From JALHTV01 sp049510055 (GTDB taxonomy: Bacteria > Planctomycetota > Phycisphaerae > SM23-33): a DNA stretch of 14,200 nucleotides. A program made the translations under genes and the position numbers. Under the pieces are notes generated by a model. It was not told the origin of the DNA. It did not search any database and was given only the letters and a program-made list of their open reading frames with translations. The stretch lies in NCBI GenBank assembly GCA_049510055.1, contig JBEKZI010000057.1, positions 1 to 14,200 of the forward strand, given 5' to 3'. Shown piece by piece: positions 1-7,085 of the stretch (position 1 is its first letter; every line of letters starts with the position of its first letter).

Positions 1-170
1 CCACCGAGGCCGTCACTACCAGCACTCGCGGAGGCCGGCCGGCCCGGCCGTTTCCCACCAAATCGTCGGTAGAACGCATAGACTCCATAGTCTGCCGAGC
101 GGCGGGCGCCGCGCCAAGGGGCCAGAATAATCGAGCCGCCTGGTCCCAAAGCCCCCTTCGCCGCCGGCGG
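1..170. other. Left edge, no gene recognised
   Basis: This stretch lies downstream of the minus-strand gene that stops at 171. Open frames cross it, but none gives a recognisable protein, and the longest is a shifted-frame shadow of the neighbouring gene. A short hairpin is visible near 79–94 (AGACT, CCAT loop, AGTCT). A GC palindrome, GCCGCCGGCGGC, at 160–171 abuts the stop codon and might help end transcription, but no T-run follows it. No tRNA fold was found. Confidence 0.4.
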
Positions 171-1904
171 CTAAGGTTGGCCGGCCTGGGCGGAGCGGTT
201 CGCGGCGGCCAGCGTGGCCAGGTATTCCTCCGCCAAGGATTTCCACGGGCTGGGGCCGGCGGCCTGAATGGCCCTGAAATAATCTTCCGCCTTGTGCAGG
301 TTTTCCACCAGCGGCAGGGCCGGCGCCCCCGCCGTTTGCAGGACCAACCGTCCCAGCTCGTAATTGGCCTCGATGGCGGCCGGGGAGCCTTTTCGGGAGG
401 CGAGGAGGATCAGCATTTCCGCCCGCTCGTAGGGGTTGGGGCAGGCCAGCGCCACCGCCAGCTTGAGGTGGTCCCCCATGTGCGTGTGCTCGTAGGTGCC
501 TGCCAGCTCGCTGAGGCGATCGAGGTAATGCGCGTCGCACGGATTGCAGTTCAGGTAGGCGGCCAGCGCCTCGGCCGAGGGCACGTCGTTGAGCACGTCG
601 TCGGAATCCATCAGCCACAGCAGCTTGCCAGCGGCAAAGGCCGCCTCGGCATAGTAGCGCTCCGCGGGAACCGAGGGAGTCGGGGCGAACACGTCCGTGA
701 TCGACTTTACGGCCGCCGGCGCCGCCGCGACGGTCTGGCCGGCCAGCTTCCCCTGCGCCCGCACGAGGTAGGCGTAGGCCTGGCGGACCTCGCCGCGCCG
801 CATGGCCAGCTCTCCCAGCCGCCAGTACGCCACGCCGGCCTGCGGCGAGGCGCCGTACTCGCCCGCCAACCGCTCCCACAGCGCCGCCGAGGCCTGGAGG
901 GGATAGGCGGCGCTGTACTTGACCAGGCCGACCTGCAAGGCGGGGCCGTCCACCTGAAGGCTGGCGGCCTGGGCCGCCACCCACAACACCGCCGGCGCCC
1001 GCTCGCTGGCGGGATAGCGGCTGACGAAGCTCAGGCAGCAGTCGATCACCTGCCGCTGAAGGCGATGGAGGTATGGATCGTCGAACCTTTCGGCGTGATT
1101 CTGCCGCTTCCACGTTTCAAGCGCCTCCGGCTCAAAGACGGCGTCACCGGCGGCCAGGTTCTCGGTGACCAGGGCGTATTCCAGCTCGTCCGTTCCCACC
1201 TGGGTGTAAAAAATCGTCACGGCCCCGGCCAGAAGCAAAAGCAGCACAGGCCAGGCGACGTCCGGCTTGAAGCCCACCAATCGCGACAACCCCAGCACCG
1301 CCGCCGACGCCAGCACGGCCACGACGACGGCCAGGACGAACGGCCCCGCCAACACCAGACGCTGAAGCGGCTGAACCGCGGCGGTGTCCGCCCCGAAGAA
1401 CGCAAAGAAGTACAGGTACACGCCGGCCGGCACGAACCCCAGCACCGTCGCTAGAAAGGGCAGGTCGCTCCGCAGGCGCGTCCGGCTTGCCAGCAGGCAT
1501 CCGAACGCCAGCACCACGGCCAGCACCGGCGCGCGGCCGACAACGGCGACGACGACCACGAACGGCACCGCCAGGGCCAGGCGGTACAGCACCGAGACGA
1601 CGATCGGCGTCATGAGGATCACGCCCAAAAGCCCCCCGGCGACCAGAATCAGCCAGGGATTCGTAAAGATGCTCAGGGGGTGAAGCAGCATCTCCCCCAG
1701 CGGCGTCGCCAGGTCGCGCCGGTAGGCGTGCAGCGAGAAGTCCAGCCATTGCCCCGTGGCCAGGTATTGCCAGAACGCGTTGGCAACGATGAAGACGGCC
1801 AGGTTCACCGCCACAAAGAAACCCGTGCGGAGCGGGCTGGCCTCCTGAAGCAGAGGCACGGCGCCCCGATGGTGATTGTAGCCGGTGTCCGGTTGTTGGG
1901 CCAT
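171..1904 (-). CDS. Multi-span membrane protein with TPR-like C-terminal domain, function unknown
   Basis: The product has 577 residues. The N-terminal part has about seven hydrophobic segments, near residues 29–48, 84–107, 109–123, 125–140, 150–170, 182–210 and 218–235. From about residue 240 to the end it is soluble and alanine-rich, made of paired amphipathic helices with TPR-like spacing (for example around 300–385), which would suit protein–protein contact. No catalytic motif is seen and I do not recognise the family. ATG at 1904 is favoured by AGGA seven bases upstream. The gene is last in the minus-strand series, 98 nt after the AsmA-like gene, and a candidate promoter of its own lies in that gap. 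Which side of the membrane carries the repeat domain cannot be told from the sequence. Coding status is confident; function is open. Confidence 0.85.
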   Translation of the reverse strand: MAQQPDTGYNHHRGAVPLLQEASPLRTGFFVAVNLAVFIVANAFWQYLATGQWLDFSLHAYRRDLATPLGEMLLHPLSIFTNPWLILVAGGLLGVILMTPIVVSVLYRLALAVPFVVVVAVVGRAPVLAVVLAFGCLLASRTRLRSDLPFLATVLGFVPAGVYLYFFAFFGADTAAVQPLQRLVLAGPFVLAVVVAVLASAAVLGLSRLVGFKPDVAWPVLLLLLAGAVTIFYTQVGTDELEYALVTENLAAGDAVFEPEALETWKRQNHAERFDDPYLHRLQRQVIDCCLSFVSRYPASERAPAVLWVAAQAASLQVDGPALQVGLVKYSAAYPLQASAALWERLAGEYGASPQAGVAYWRLGELAMRRGEVRQAYAYLVRAQGKLAGQTVAAAPAAVKSITDVFAPTPSVPAERYYAEAAFAAGKLLWLMDSDDVLNDVPSAEALAAYLNCNPCDAHYLDRLSELAGTYEHTHMGDHLKLAVALACPNPYERAEMLILLASRKGSPAAIEANYELGRLVLQTAGAPALPLVENLHKAEDYFRAIQAAGPSPWKSLAEEYLATLAAANRSAQAGQP

Positions 1905-1943
1905 GGATCGATCCTGGGCCGCGGGGAGGCGGTTTGAAAGGTT

Positions 1944-1972
1944 ATTCTACCCATCCCGCCGGGCGGCGCGAA
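1944..1972 (-). promoter_or_regulatory. Candidate promoter for the membrane/TPR gene
   Basis: Read on the minus strand, TAGAAT (1944–1949) matches the sigma-70 -10 consensus at five of six bases. Seventeen bases upstream, TTCGCG (1967–1972) matches the -35 only at three of six. Transcription would start near 1937 and give a leader of roughly 33 nt before the ATG at 1904. If real, the last gene can be expressed independently of the AsmA-like gene. The weak -35 keeps confidence low. Confidence 0.35.
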
Positions 1973-2000
1973 GCGCACCGCCAGCCGCCGGCGGTTGGCG
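1962..2000 (-). terminator. Overlapping GC-rich hairpins after the AsmA-like stop codon
   Basis: Immediately after the TAA at 2003–2005, the minus-strand transcript can form either of two hairpins. One is a 22-nt near-perfect palindrome at 1979–2000. The other is a nine-pair stem with a three-base CUU loop at 1962–1982, including one G·U pair. They share bases 1979–1982, so they exclude each other at that point. Neither is followed by a U-run, so this is not a textbook intrinsic terminator; it may stabilise the 3' end or attenuate. GC richness makes chance hairpins common. Confidence 0.35.
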
Positions 2001-2002
2001 TC

Positions 2003-5000
2003 TTATGGGTGGGAGGCCAGCCACAGACGGTAAAAAATATTGTTCTTCAGGAAGATGATGAACAGCGATTCGTTGGGATACACGAAGGTCACGGACTCGT
2101 CGTGCATCTGGCCGCCCTCGATGCGGGCCTTGACCTTCAGCAGCGGAATCCGCCCTTGGCGGTACGTGTGGTTCCACTCGGCCGACTGGGGCGTGCCCAG
2201 CAGGATCAGGCCGATCTCGTAGCGGCCGATGTTGTTGGGGTCCGTCGTGCCCTCGATGTAGATGTCGTACGTCTGGCCGGAGAACACCATGTCGTTGATG
2301 GCCGTGCCGTTGGGCTCGTAGGCGGCGAAGGCCGTCATCTTGTTGTAGCGGTAGTGCGTCAGGTTCAATCCCGGGAAGATCCGCGTGACGAAGCCCGGCA
2401 CGGCCCGGCCGGCCAGCAGGCCGTCGGTGGCCACGGTCTTGGCCGAGCCATCCGGCCAGACCGGCGCCGACGGATCCATCGCCTGGGCCACCACCTGCCG
2501 CAGCGACATCGTGACGTTCTCCGTGCGGCTGAACAGACCGTACATCATGTTGCCGGGAAATTGCTTGGCCAGTTGGGGCTGGATGCTCTCGTCGGCCATC
2601 AGCTCGCGCACTTGGCGGTAGACGATGATCTTCGGAGCGTCCTCAGCCAGGTTGAGCTGATAGCGGCTGGTGATGATTCCGCCCTTGAGGGCTGCCGCCG
2701 CCGTCAGCTGGACTTGCTTGTCTTCAATGGAAAGTTTCGCCTCGAAGCTGCGGGAAAGATAGCTGCGATCCACTGTGGCGTCGTACACGTGGTAGCGGTC
2801 GATGCTGATTCGGCCTTGCAGCGCCACGGCCGCCAAGGCCGTTCGAATGGACTCGATGAGGCGATCGGCCCGGCCGGCCAGGGCGCTGCGATCCGGTTGA
2901 GAAGACGCCGCTTGAGAAATCGCCGGTTGAGAGGCCGCCGGCTGAGAAGCGGCTGCTTCTTTGGGCGCCTCGACGCGCCCCAGCCGCCGCACGGCGCCGA
3001 TCCAGTCAGCCAGGTCCTTGTCGTCAAGCTCCTGGACCAGGAAGTGGAAACTGCCCGCCGTCTCGCCGGGCAGGTCGCTCAGGTCAGCAATCAGCCAGCC
3101 GTGGTTGTCTCCCACGCGCAGTTCCAAGCCGTCGGTCGCCAGGTGGCCGATCCTGAAACTGCCGTCCGCCGAACCCGGCGGGACGCCGACATCCTCCACC
3201 GTGACCACCCCGCCGGCGGCGACGTTCTTGCCGGCGATCCAGCCCCGCAACTCATCCAGGTGCAGTTCCACCCGCCTCAAGGAAGAAACAACGTCGTCCG
3301 ACGACAACGACCGCCAGCCTCGGATCGTCGCCGACCCGCGCCCCTGGATCCATTCGTCTCCCGACGTCAGGCGGGCCTTTTCCCATGCGATGTCCAGGTC
3401 GCCCCGACCGCGTTTCGTCCATCGGCTGGTCCATTCGACCACCAGCGGCGTGTCGGGGGTCTTGATCCGCTGGGGCGAATCGGCGGAGACGTACTCAATG
3501 CCGCCGGCGTCGCAACGCACCTGGCTGTCCAGCGTGGATCCTTTCCATTGGGCCGAGGCGGTCAGGCGAGCCTGCCCACCCAGGTGCGCCTCGCCGAGCC
3601 GCCGGGCCAGAAGGGGCACATCCGCCGGCAGGCGGTGGGCGTCGTGAATCCTCGCGTCCACGGTCGCCCGGCCGGCGGACTCGTTGCCGTCGGCCCACAT
3701 GGCAGTCGCCGAGATCTCGGCCGCCTCCAAGGCGCCCTGCAAGGCCAGGCGATTCCTCTCCTGCGGCGGCAGATCCCAGTCGCGGGTAATGCGGACCTGC
3801 ACGGCAGCCTTGCGGCCCGGCGCCTTGGCCAAGAACTGCCCGGCCGCCAAGGTCGCCTGATCCATCGACGCGTCGATCCGGCCTTCCACCCGCCGGGGGA
3901 AGGCCTGAAGCTCGAATTCGCCCGCCATCCGCCCGGCGGCGTTGACGCCCCAGGACTTCAGCACCGGCAGGCAGGCGGCCAGGGATTCCAGCGCCTGCGT
4001 CTCGAACTGCCCGCCAAGCACCGTCGCCGGCGGCTGAGACAACGCGTCGCCTTCCGTCCGCGACAGCACACCCCGATCCACCGACAGCCGGCCGGTGCCG
4101 ACCGCCAGCTCGGCGTTCAAATCCCGCACGACGCCGGCCTCGGCGTCGACCGTCCCGGCCAGATCCAGCACGACGGCGGTCGCCTCCGGCTGGCGGAACG
4201 CCTCGCCGATGCTCAGACGGGCGTCCGACCCGGCCTCGGCGCGGGCGTGAAGGCGCGGTAGTCCGGTGTGCTCCAGGAACCATCGGCCGGTCACCGGCCC
4301 CTGGGCGGCAACCGACGTCGCGACACCCACCCCGGCCAGGGCGTCGTTGAGCGCGTCCCAATCGGCCAACTCCCATTCGCCGCTGCAATCCGACGAGGCA
4401 ATCTGGTTCAAGACGGCTGACCATGCGTTGCCGCTCCAGGTCTCTGGCGAGACGAGTTGGCGGACATCGCCGAGGGTGCCGACGGCCTTGAGGCGGTTGT
4501 CGCCCAGGTTGGCTTCGGCGTGTTCCACGCGAAACTGCCAGCTCCGGCGGTCCAGAGAACCCTTCAGACCGATGGCCATCGCCCTCCCGGCGGGCTTGAC
4601 GAGCCGCCCGGATCGCCGCAGGACGGTGGCGGCGACGTCGGCGGAGGCGTCCAGGTCCAGGCGGGCGCCGTCGTAGCGGCTGGCGAGGCGGACCGCCACG
4701 GGCCCTTGGACCTCCATGCCGGCCGGCAGTTCCGCTTTGCCGCTCAGCAGCGCCGCCAATTCGCCCGGGCGAAGCCGGCCGCTGACGTTCAGGCTCCGCA
4801 GCGCCTCCCATCGCCCCTCCAGCAGGCTGGCTGAAAGTTCCGCGTCGCCGACCAGGTCGGCACCGGGCAGGTGAGCCTCGAACCGCTGAATGCAAACGCG
4901 GTCGGTGATCGGGTCCAGCGAGGCCACCAGGTTCAGGCCGCCTTTGTCCACCGTCGGCAGCGGCGGCCCCTCCTGCGGCTGGACCACCAGCTTGCTGACC

Positions 5001-5812
5001 GACACGTTGACGCTGAACTGGCCGATCACGCCCTGGTTGTCGATGTGCAGTTCCGCCCATCCTTCCGCCTGGCCGGCGCACTTTCGCAAGGGCAGCGACG
5101 GCAGCAGGTACGACAGCGGCAACTGACCCATGTCCAGGTTCGTGAACCCCAGCGACGCCACGGCCACCGTCTGCTCCCCGGCGCTGTGGCTGAGGTGAAA
5201 GCGAATGGCGGCGGGCTGGCCCTGCTGCTCCAGGGTGGCGGACAGGCTGATCTCCCCGCCCCCCCGGCCGGCGGTGGTCTTGAGGACCATCTCCGCCATC
5301 GTCAGGTGGAGGAACTCCTGGGGGTTCCCGCTTTTGGTAAATGTCGCCGAGGCTTGGCGAACGGCCATGCGCGGGGCGATGGGGTCAGCGGACAGCCCAC
5401 CCAGCGAGGCGACGTTCCATCGCCCGGAGGCGTCCGATTCCACCCGCAGGTGCAGGCCGCCGACATCGAGCCGGTCCAGCCGGCCCGTGAACAGATACCG
5501 GACCGGCGAAAGGTCCGCCTCGACGTAATCGATCTGCACCATCGGGGCGGAGGAAAAACCGTCCGGGGAGGAAACCGTCACGCCGCCCAACCGCACGCCG
5601 CCGAACCAGCCCAGCGACAGGCTACCGATGCGCACCGGCAGGCGGAGCTGCTCCGTCATCCGCTCGGCCAGGCGCCGGCGGAGGTAATCCTTCGGCGCCC
5701 ACCACGGCAGCGCCGCGTAGACCGCGACCAGCAGGCCCGCGGCCGACAGGACGCAGAAAAGCGCCCGCCGCCCCCGCCGTGTGCGCTGTTTTGGGATTAT
5801 CTGCTGAGGCAT
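2003..5812 (-). CDS. AsmA-like envelope protein, 1269 aa
   Basis: A basic N-terminus (residues 1–16) precedes one hydrophobic anchor at about 17–38. Next comes an AsmA-type opening: a helix ending LRRRLAERM, then PVRIGSLSLGWFGGVRLGGV near 58–77. The rest is a long run of beta-strand repeats of the kind that forms a lipid-binding groove in AsmA, TamB and YhdP proteins. An alanine/serine/glutamine/proline linker with repeated ASQP units lies near residues 945–970. The C-terminal 150 residues contain FSGQTYDIYIEGTTDP and a GLILLG segment, as in AsmA C-terminal regions. The protein is expected to be anchored in the inner membrane and to extend into the periplasm. The family is linked to outer-membrane assembly and phospholipid traffic; the exact substrate here is unknown. 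The start at 5812 has only a weak AGG upstream. The gene follows the GTPase gene by 52 nt. Confidence 0.85.
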   Translation of the reverse strand: MPQQIIPKQRTRRGRRALFCVLSAAGLLVAVYAALPWWAPKDYLRRRLAERMTEQLRLPVRIGSLSLGWFGGVRLGGVTVSSPDGFSSAPMVQIDYVEADLSPVRYLFTGRLDRLDVGGLHLRVESDASGRWNVASLGGLSADPIAPRMAVRQASATFTKSGNPQEFLHLTMAEMVLKTTAGRGGGEISLSATLEQQGQPAAIRFHLSHSAGEQTVAVASLGFTNLDMGQLPLSYLLPSLPLRKCAGQAEGWAELHIDNQGVIGQFSVNVSVSKLVVQPQEGPPLPTVDKGGLNLVASLDPITDRVCIQRFEAHLPGADLVGDAELSASLLEGRWEALRSLNVSGRLRPGELAALLSGKAELPAGMEVQGPVAVRLASRYDGARLDLDASADVAATVLRRSGRLVKPAGRAMAIGLKGSLDRRSWQFRVEHAEANLGDNRLKAVGTLGDVRQLVSPETWSGNAWSAVLNQIASSDCSGEWELADWDALNDALAGVGVATSVAAQGPVTGRWFLEHTGLPRLHARAEAGSDARLSIGEAFRQPEATAVVLDLAGTVDAEAGVVRDLNAELAVGTGRLSVDRGVLSRTEGDALSQPPATVLGGQFETQALESLAACLPVLKSWGVNAAGRMAGEFELQAFPRRVEGRIDASMDQATLAAGQFLAKAPGRKAAVQVRITRDWDLPPQERNRLALQGALEAAEISATAMWADGNESAGRATVDARIHDAHRLPADVPLLARRLGEAHLGGQARLTASAQWKGSTLDSQVRCDAGGIEYVSADSPQRIKTPDTPLVVEWTSRWTKRGRGDLDIAWEKARLTSGDEWIQGRGSATIRGWRSLSSDDVVSSLRRVELHLDELRGWIAGKNVAAGGVVTVEDVGVPPGSADGSFRIGHLATDGLELRVGDNHGWLIADLSDLPGETAGSFHFLVQELDDKDLADWIGAVRRLGRVEAPKEAAASQPAASQPAISQAASSQPDRSALAGRADRLIESIRTALAAVALQGRISIDRYHVYDATVDRSYLSRSFEAKLSIEDKQVQLTAAAALKGGIITSRYQLNLAEDAPKIIVYRQVRELMADESIQPQLAKQFPGNMMYGLFSRTENVTMSLRQVVAQAMDPSAPVWPDGSAKTVATDGLLAGRAVPGFVTRIFPGLNLTHYRYNKMTAFAAYEPNGTAINDMVFSGQTYDIYIEGTTDPNNIGRYEIGLILLGTPQSAEWNHTYRQGRIPLLKVKARIEGGQMHDESVTFVYPNESLFIIFLKNNIFYRLWLASHP

Positions 5813-5864
5813 ACGCCTGCGCTTTGGCCGCAGTTCCGCGGGCCGGGTTGGGGTTTTTTACACA

Positions 5865-6935
5865 TTACACGTTGAAACGGAAATTGATCACGTCTCCATC
5901 CCGCACGAGGTAGTCCTTACCCTCCAGGCGGATTTTTCCCGCGGCCCGGGCGGCCTTCATGTCGCCGGCGGCGCGAAGATCGTCGAAGGCGACCGTCTCG
6001 GCGCGGATAAACCCGCGGGCGATGTCGCTGTGGATCGCCCTAGCCGCCGTGACCGCGTCGGTGCCGGCCGGAACCGTCCAGGCGCGGCATTCGTCTTCCC
6101 CGATCGTCAGGAAACTGATCAGGTCCATCCGCCGGTAGCAGGCGCGAACGAACCGGTCCGCGGCGGAGGCCTTCAGCCCCAGGCCGGCCATGAACTCCCG
6201 GCGGTCCGGCGGGGCCAGCTGCGACAGCTCCGCCTCAATCTTGGCCGACAGCGACAGGCACGGCAGGCCGCACAGTTCGGCGGGCCCTTCGCCGGCCAGC
6301 GACTGCTCGTCGCAATTCAGCACCGCCAGGGCGGGCTTGTGCGTCAGGAAGGCGAAGCTGCGGACGGCCTTGGCCTCCTCGGCGGAAGCGACGGCCTCCG
6401 CCACCGGCTCGTCCTGTTCCAATGTTTTCTGAAGGCGCTGCATCAGCTCCAGTTCCTTGGCCTCTTCCTTGGCCTTGGCGCCGCTTTTTCGCAAGACGGC
6501 CTGGAGCTTGTCGATCCGGGCGGCGACCTGCTCCAAGTCGGCGAAGATCATCTCCGCCAGCAGCTCGCCCACATCGGCTTGGGGATCGATCCGATTGCGA
6601 TAAGGCGGAACGGCCGCGGCGGCGAAGGAGCGAACGACGAAGACCAGCATGTCACTCTGCCGCAGGACCGTCCAGTGGGTCTTGGCCCGTGTCCGCCCGG
6701 CCTCGTCCGTCAGGTCCAAGCCTGGAATGTCCAGGAGCTCCAGCTCCGCGAGCGTGGATTTTTTGGGCTGGTAGTGTTCCGTCAGCCACGTCAGGCGCTC
6801 GTCGGGAACCTTGACCACGGCCAGGTGAGGCTGGTCGGGGCGGTGCAGGTCTACGTGCGACCCGCCGGCCTGGGCCACGGCTGCAAAAAGCGACGACTTG
6901 CCGGACTGGCTCGGTCCCACCATCGCGACGCGCAT
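5865..6935 (-). CDS. YchF/OLA1-like GTPase (DUF933/TGS domain), divergent
   Basis: The product has 356 residues, close to the usual YchF length of about 363. The P-loop reads GPSQSGKSS (residues 7–15) where YchF normally has PNVGKS. The G3 motif is DIPG (69–72). The base-recognition motif is NCDE (207–210), fitting the NxxE signature that gives YchF proteins ATP preference. A charged helical insert at about 130–175 resembles the YchF coiled coil. The last 80 residues are a clear YchF TGS domain, with RAWTVPAGT, IHSDIARGFIRAE and LEGKDYLVRDGDVINFRFNV. A TTG at 7001 would extend the protein by 22 residues, but ATG at 6935 is chosen because GAGGT sits five bases upstream and the protein then begins MRVAMVG, like other family members. 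It is probably a paralogue of the housekeeping YchF; its role in this locus is unknown. Confidence 0.9.
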   Translation of the reverse strand: MRVAMVGPSQSGKSSLFAAVAQAGGSHVDLHRPDQPHLAVVKVPDERLTWLTEHYQPKKSTLAELELLDIPGLDLTDEAGRTRAKTHWTVLRQSDMLVFVVRSFAAAAVPPYRNRIDPQADVGELLAEMIFADLEQVAARIDKLQAVLRKSGAKAKEEAKELELMQRLQKTLEQDEPVAEAVASAEEAKAVRSFAFLTHKPALAVLNCDEQSLAGEGPAELCGLPCLSLSAKIEAELSQLAPPDRREFMAGLGLKASAADRFVRACYRRMDLISFLTIGEDECRAWTVPAGTDAVTAARAIHSDIARGFIRAETVAFDDLRAAGDMKAARAAGKIRLEGKDYLVRDGDVINFRFNV

Positions 6936-6952
6936 CGGTGACCTCATGATGG

Positions 6953-6986
6953 GGCGAGGGACTTTTTCTTTCAAAAAACCCTCGCC
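6953..6986 (-). promoter_or_regulatory. Stable leader hairpin before the GTPase ribosome binding site
   Basis: Minus-strand bases GGCGAGGG (6979–6986) and CCCTCGCC (6953–6960) form a perfect eight-pair stem. The 18-base region between them can extend it through a T-run pairing with an A-run. The hairpin ends seven bases before the GAGGT ribosome binding site at 6941–6945. No T-run follows it, so it is not a normal terminator. It could modulate translation or mRNA stability, or be the 3' end of the upstream transcript. Confidence 0.5.
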
Positions 6987-6996
6987 GGATTTCTTT

Positions 6997-7032
6997 GGCA
7001 AAAATGGCGAAACTGGCGAAATCGGCGAAATT
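6997..7032. repeat. Four-copy 9-bp tandem repeat
   Basis: Four units on the plus strand begin at 6997, 7006, 7015 and 7024, exactly nine bases apart. Their cores are GGCAAAA, GGCGAAA, GGCGAAA and GGCGAAA. The last unit runs into TTCGCC, making a near-palindrome, GGCGAAATTCGCC, at 7024–7036. The array lies in the 150-nt gap between the transglutaminase and GTPase genes, outside any accepted coding region. It may be a protein-binding array or a slippage product. Confidence 0.7.
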
Positions 7033-7085
7033 CGCCGGAGGCTAGACGGCCGGACGACTTTGGTTTACCACGCCGCCGGAGGGAA

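Noticed and set aside
1934..4261. Long plus-strand open frame (775 codons) opposite the AsmA-like gene
   Set aside because: The product is arginine/glutamine/glycine-rich with no domain, and lies antisense to a convincing gene. High GC keeps such frames open.
6936..7001. TTG start for the GTPase at 7001
   Set aside because: It would run through the leader hairpin, has no ribosome binding site, and adds residues absent from the YchF family. ATG at 6935 has GAGGT upstream.
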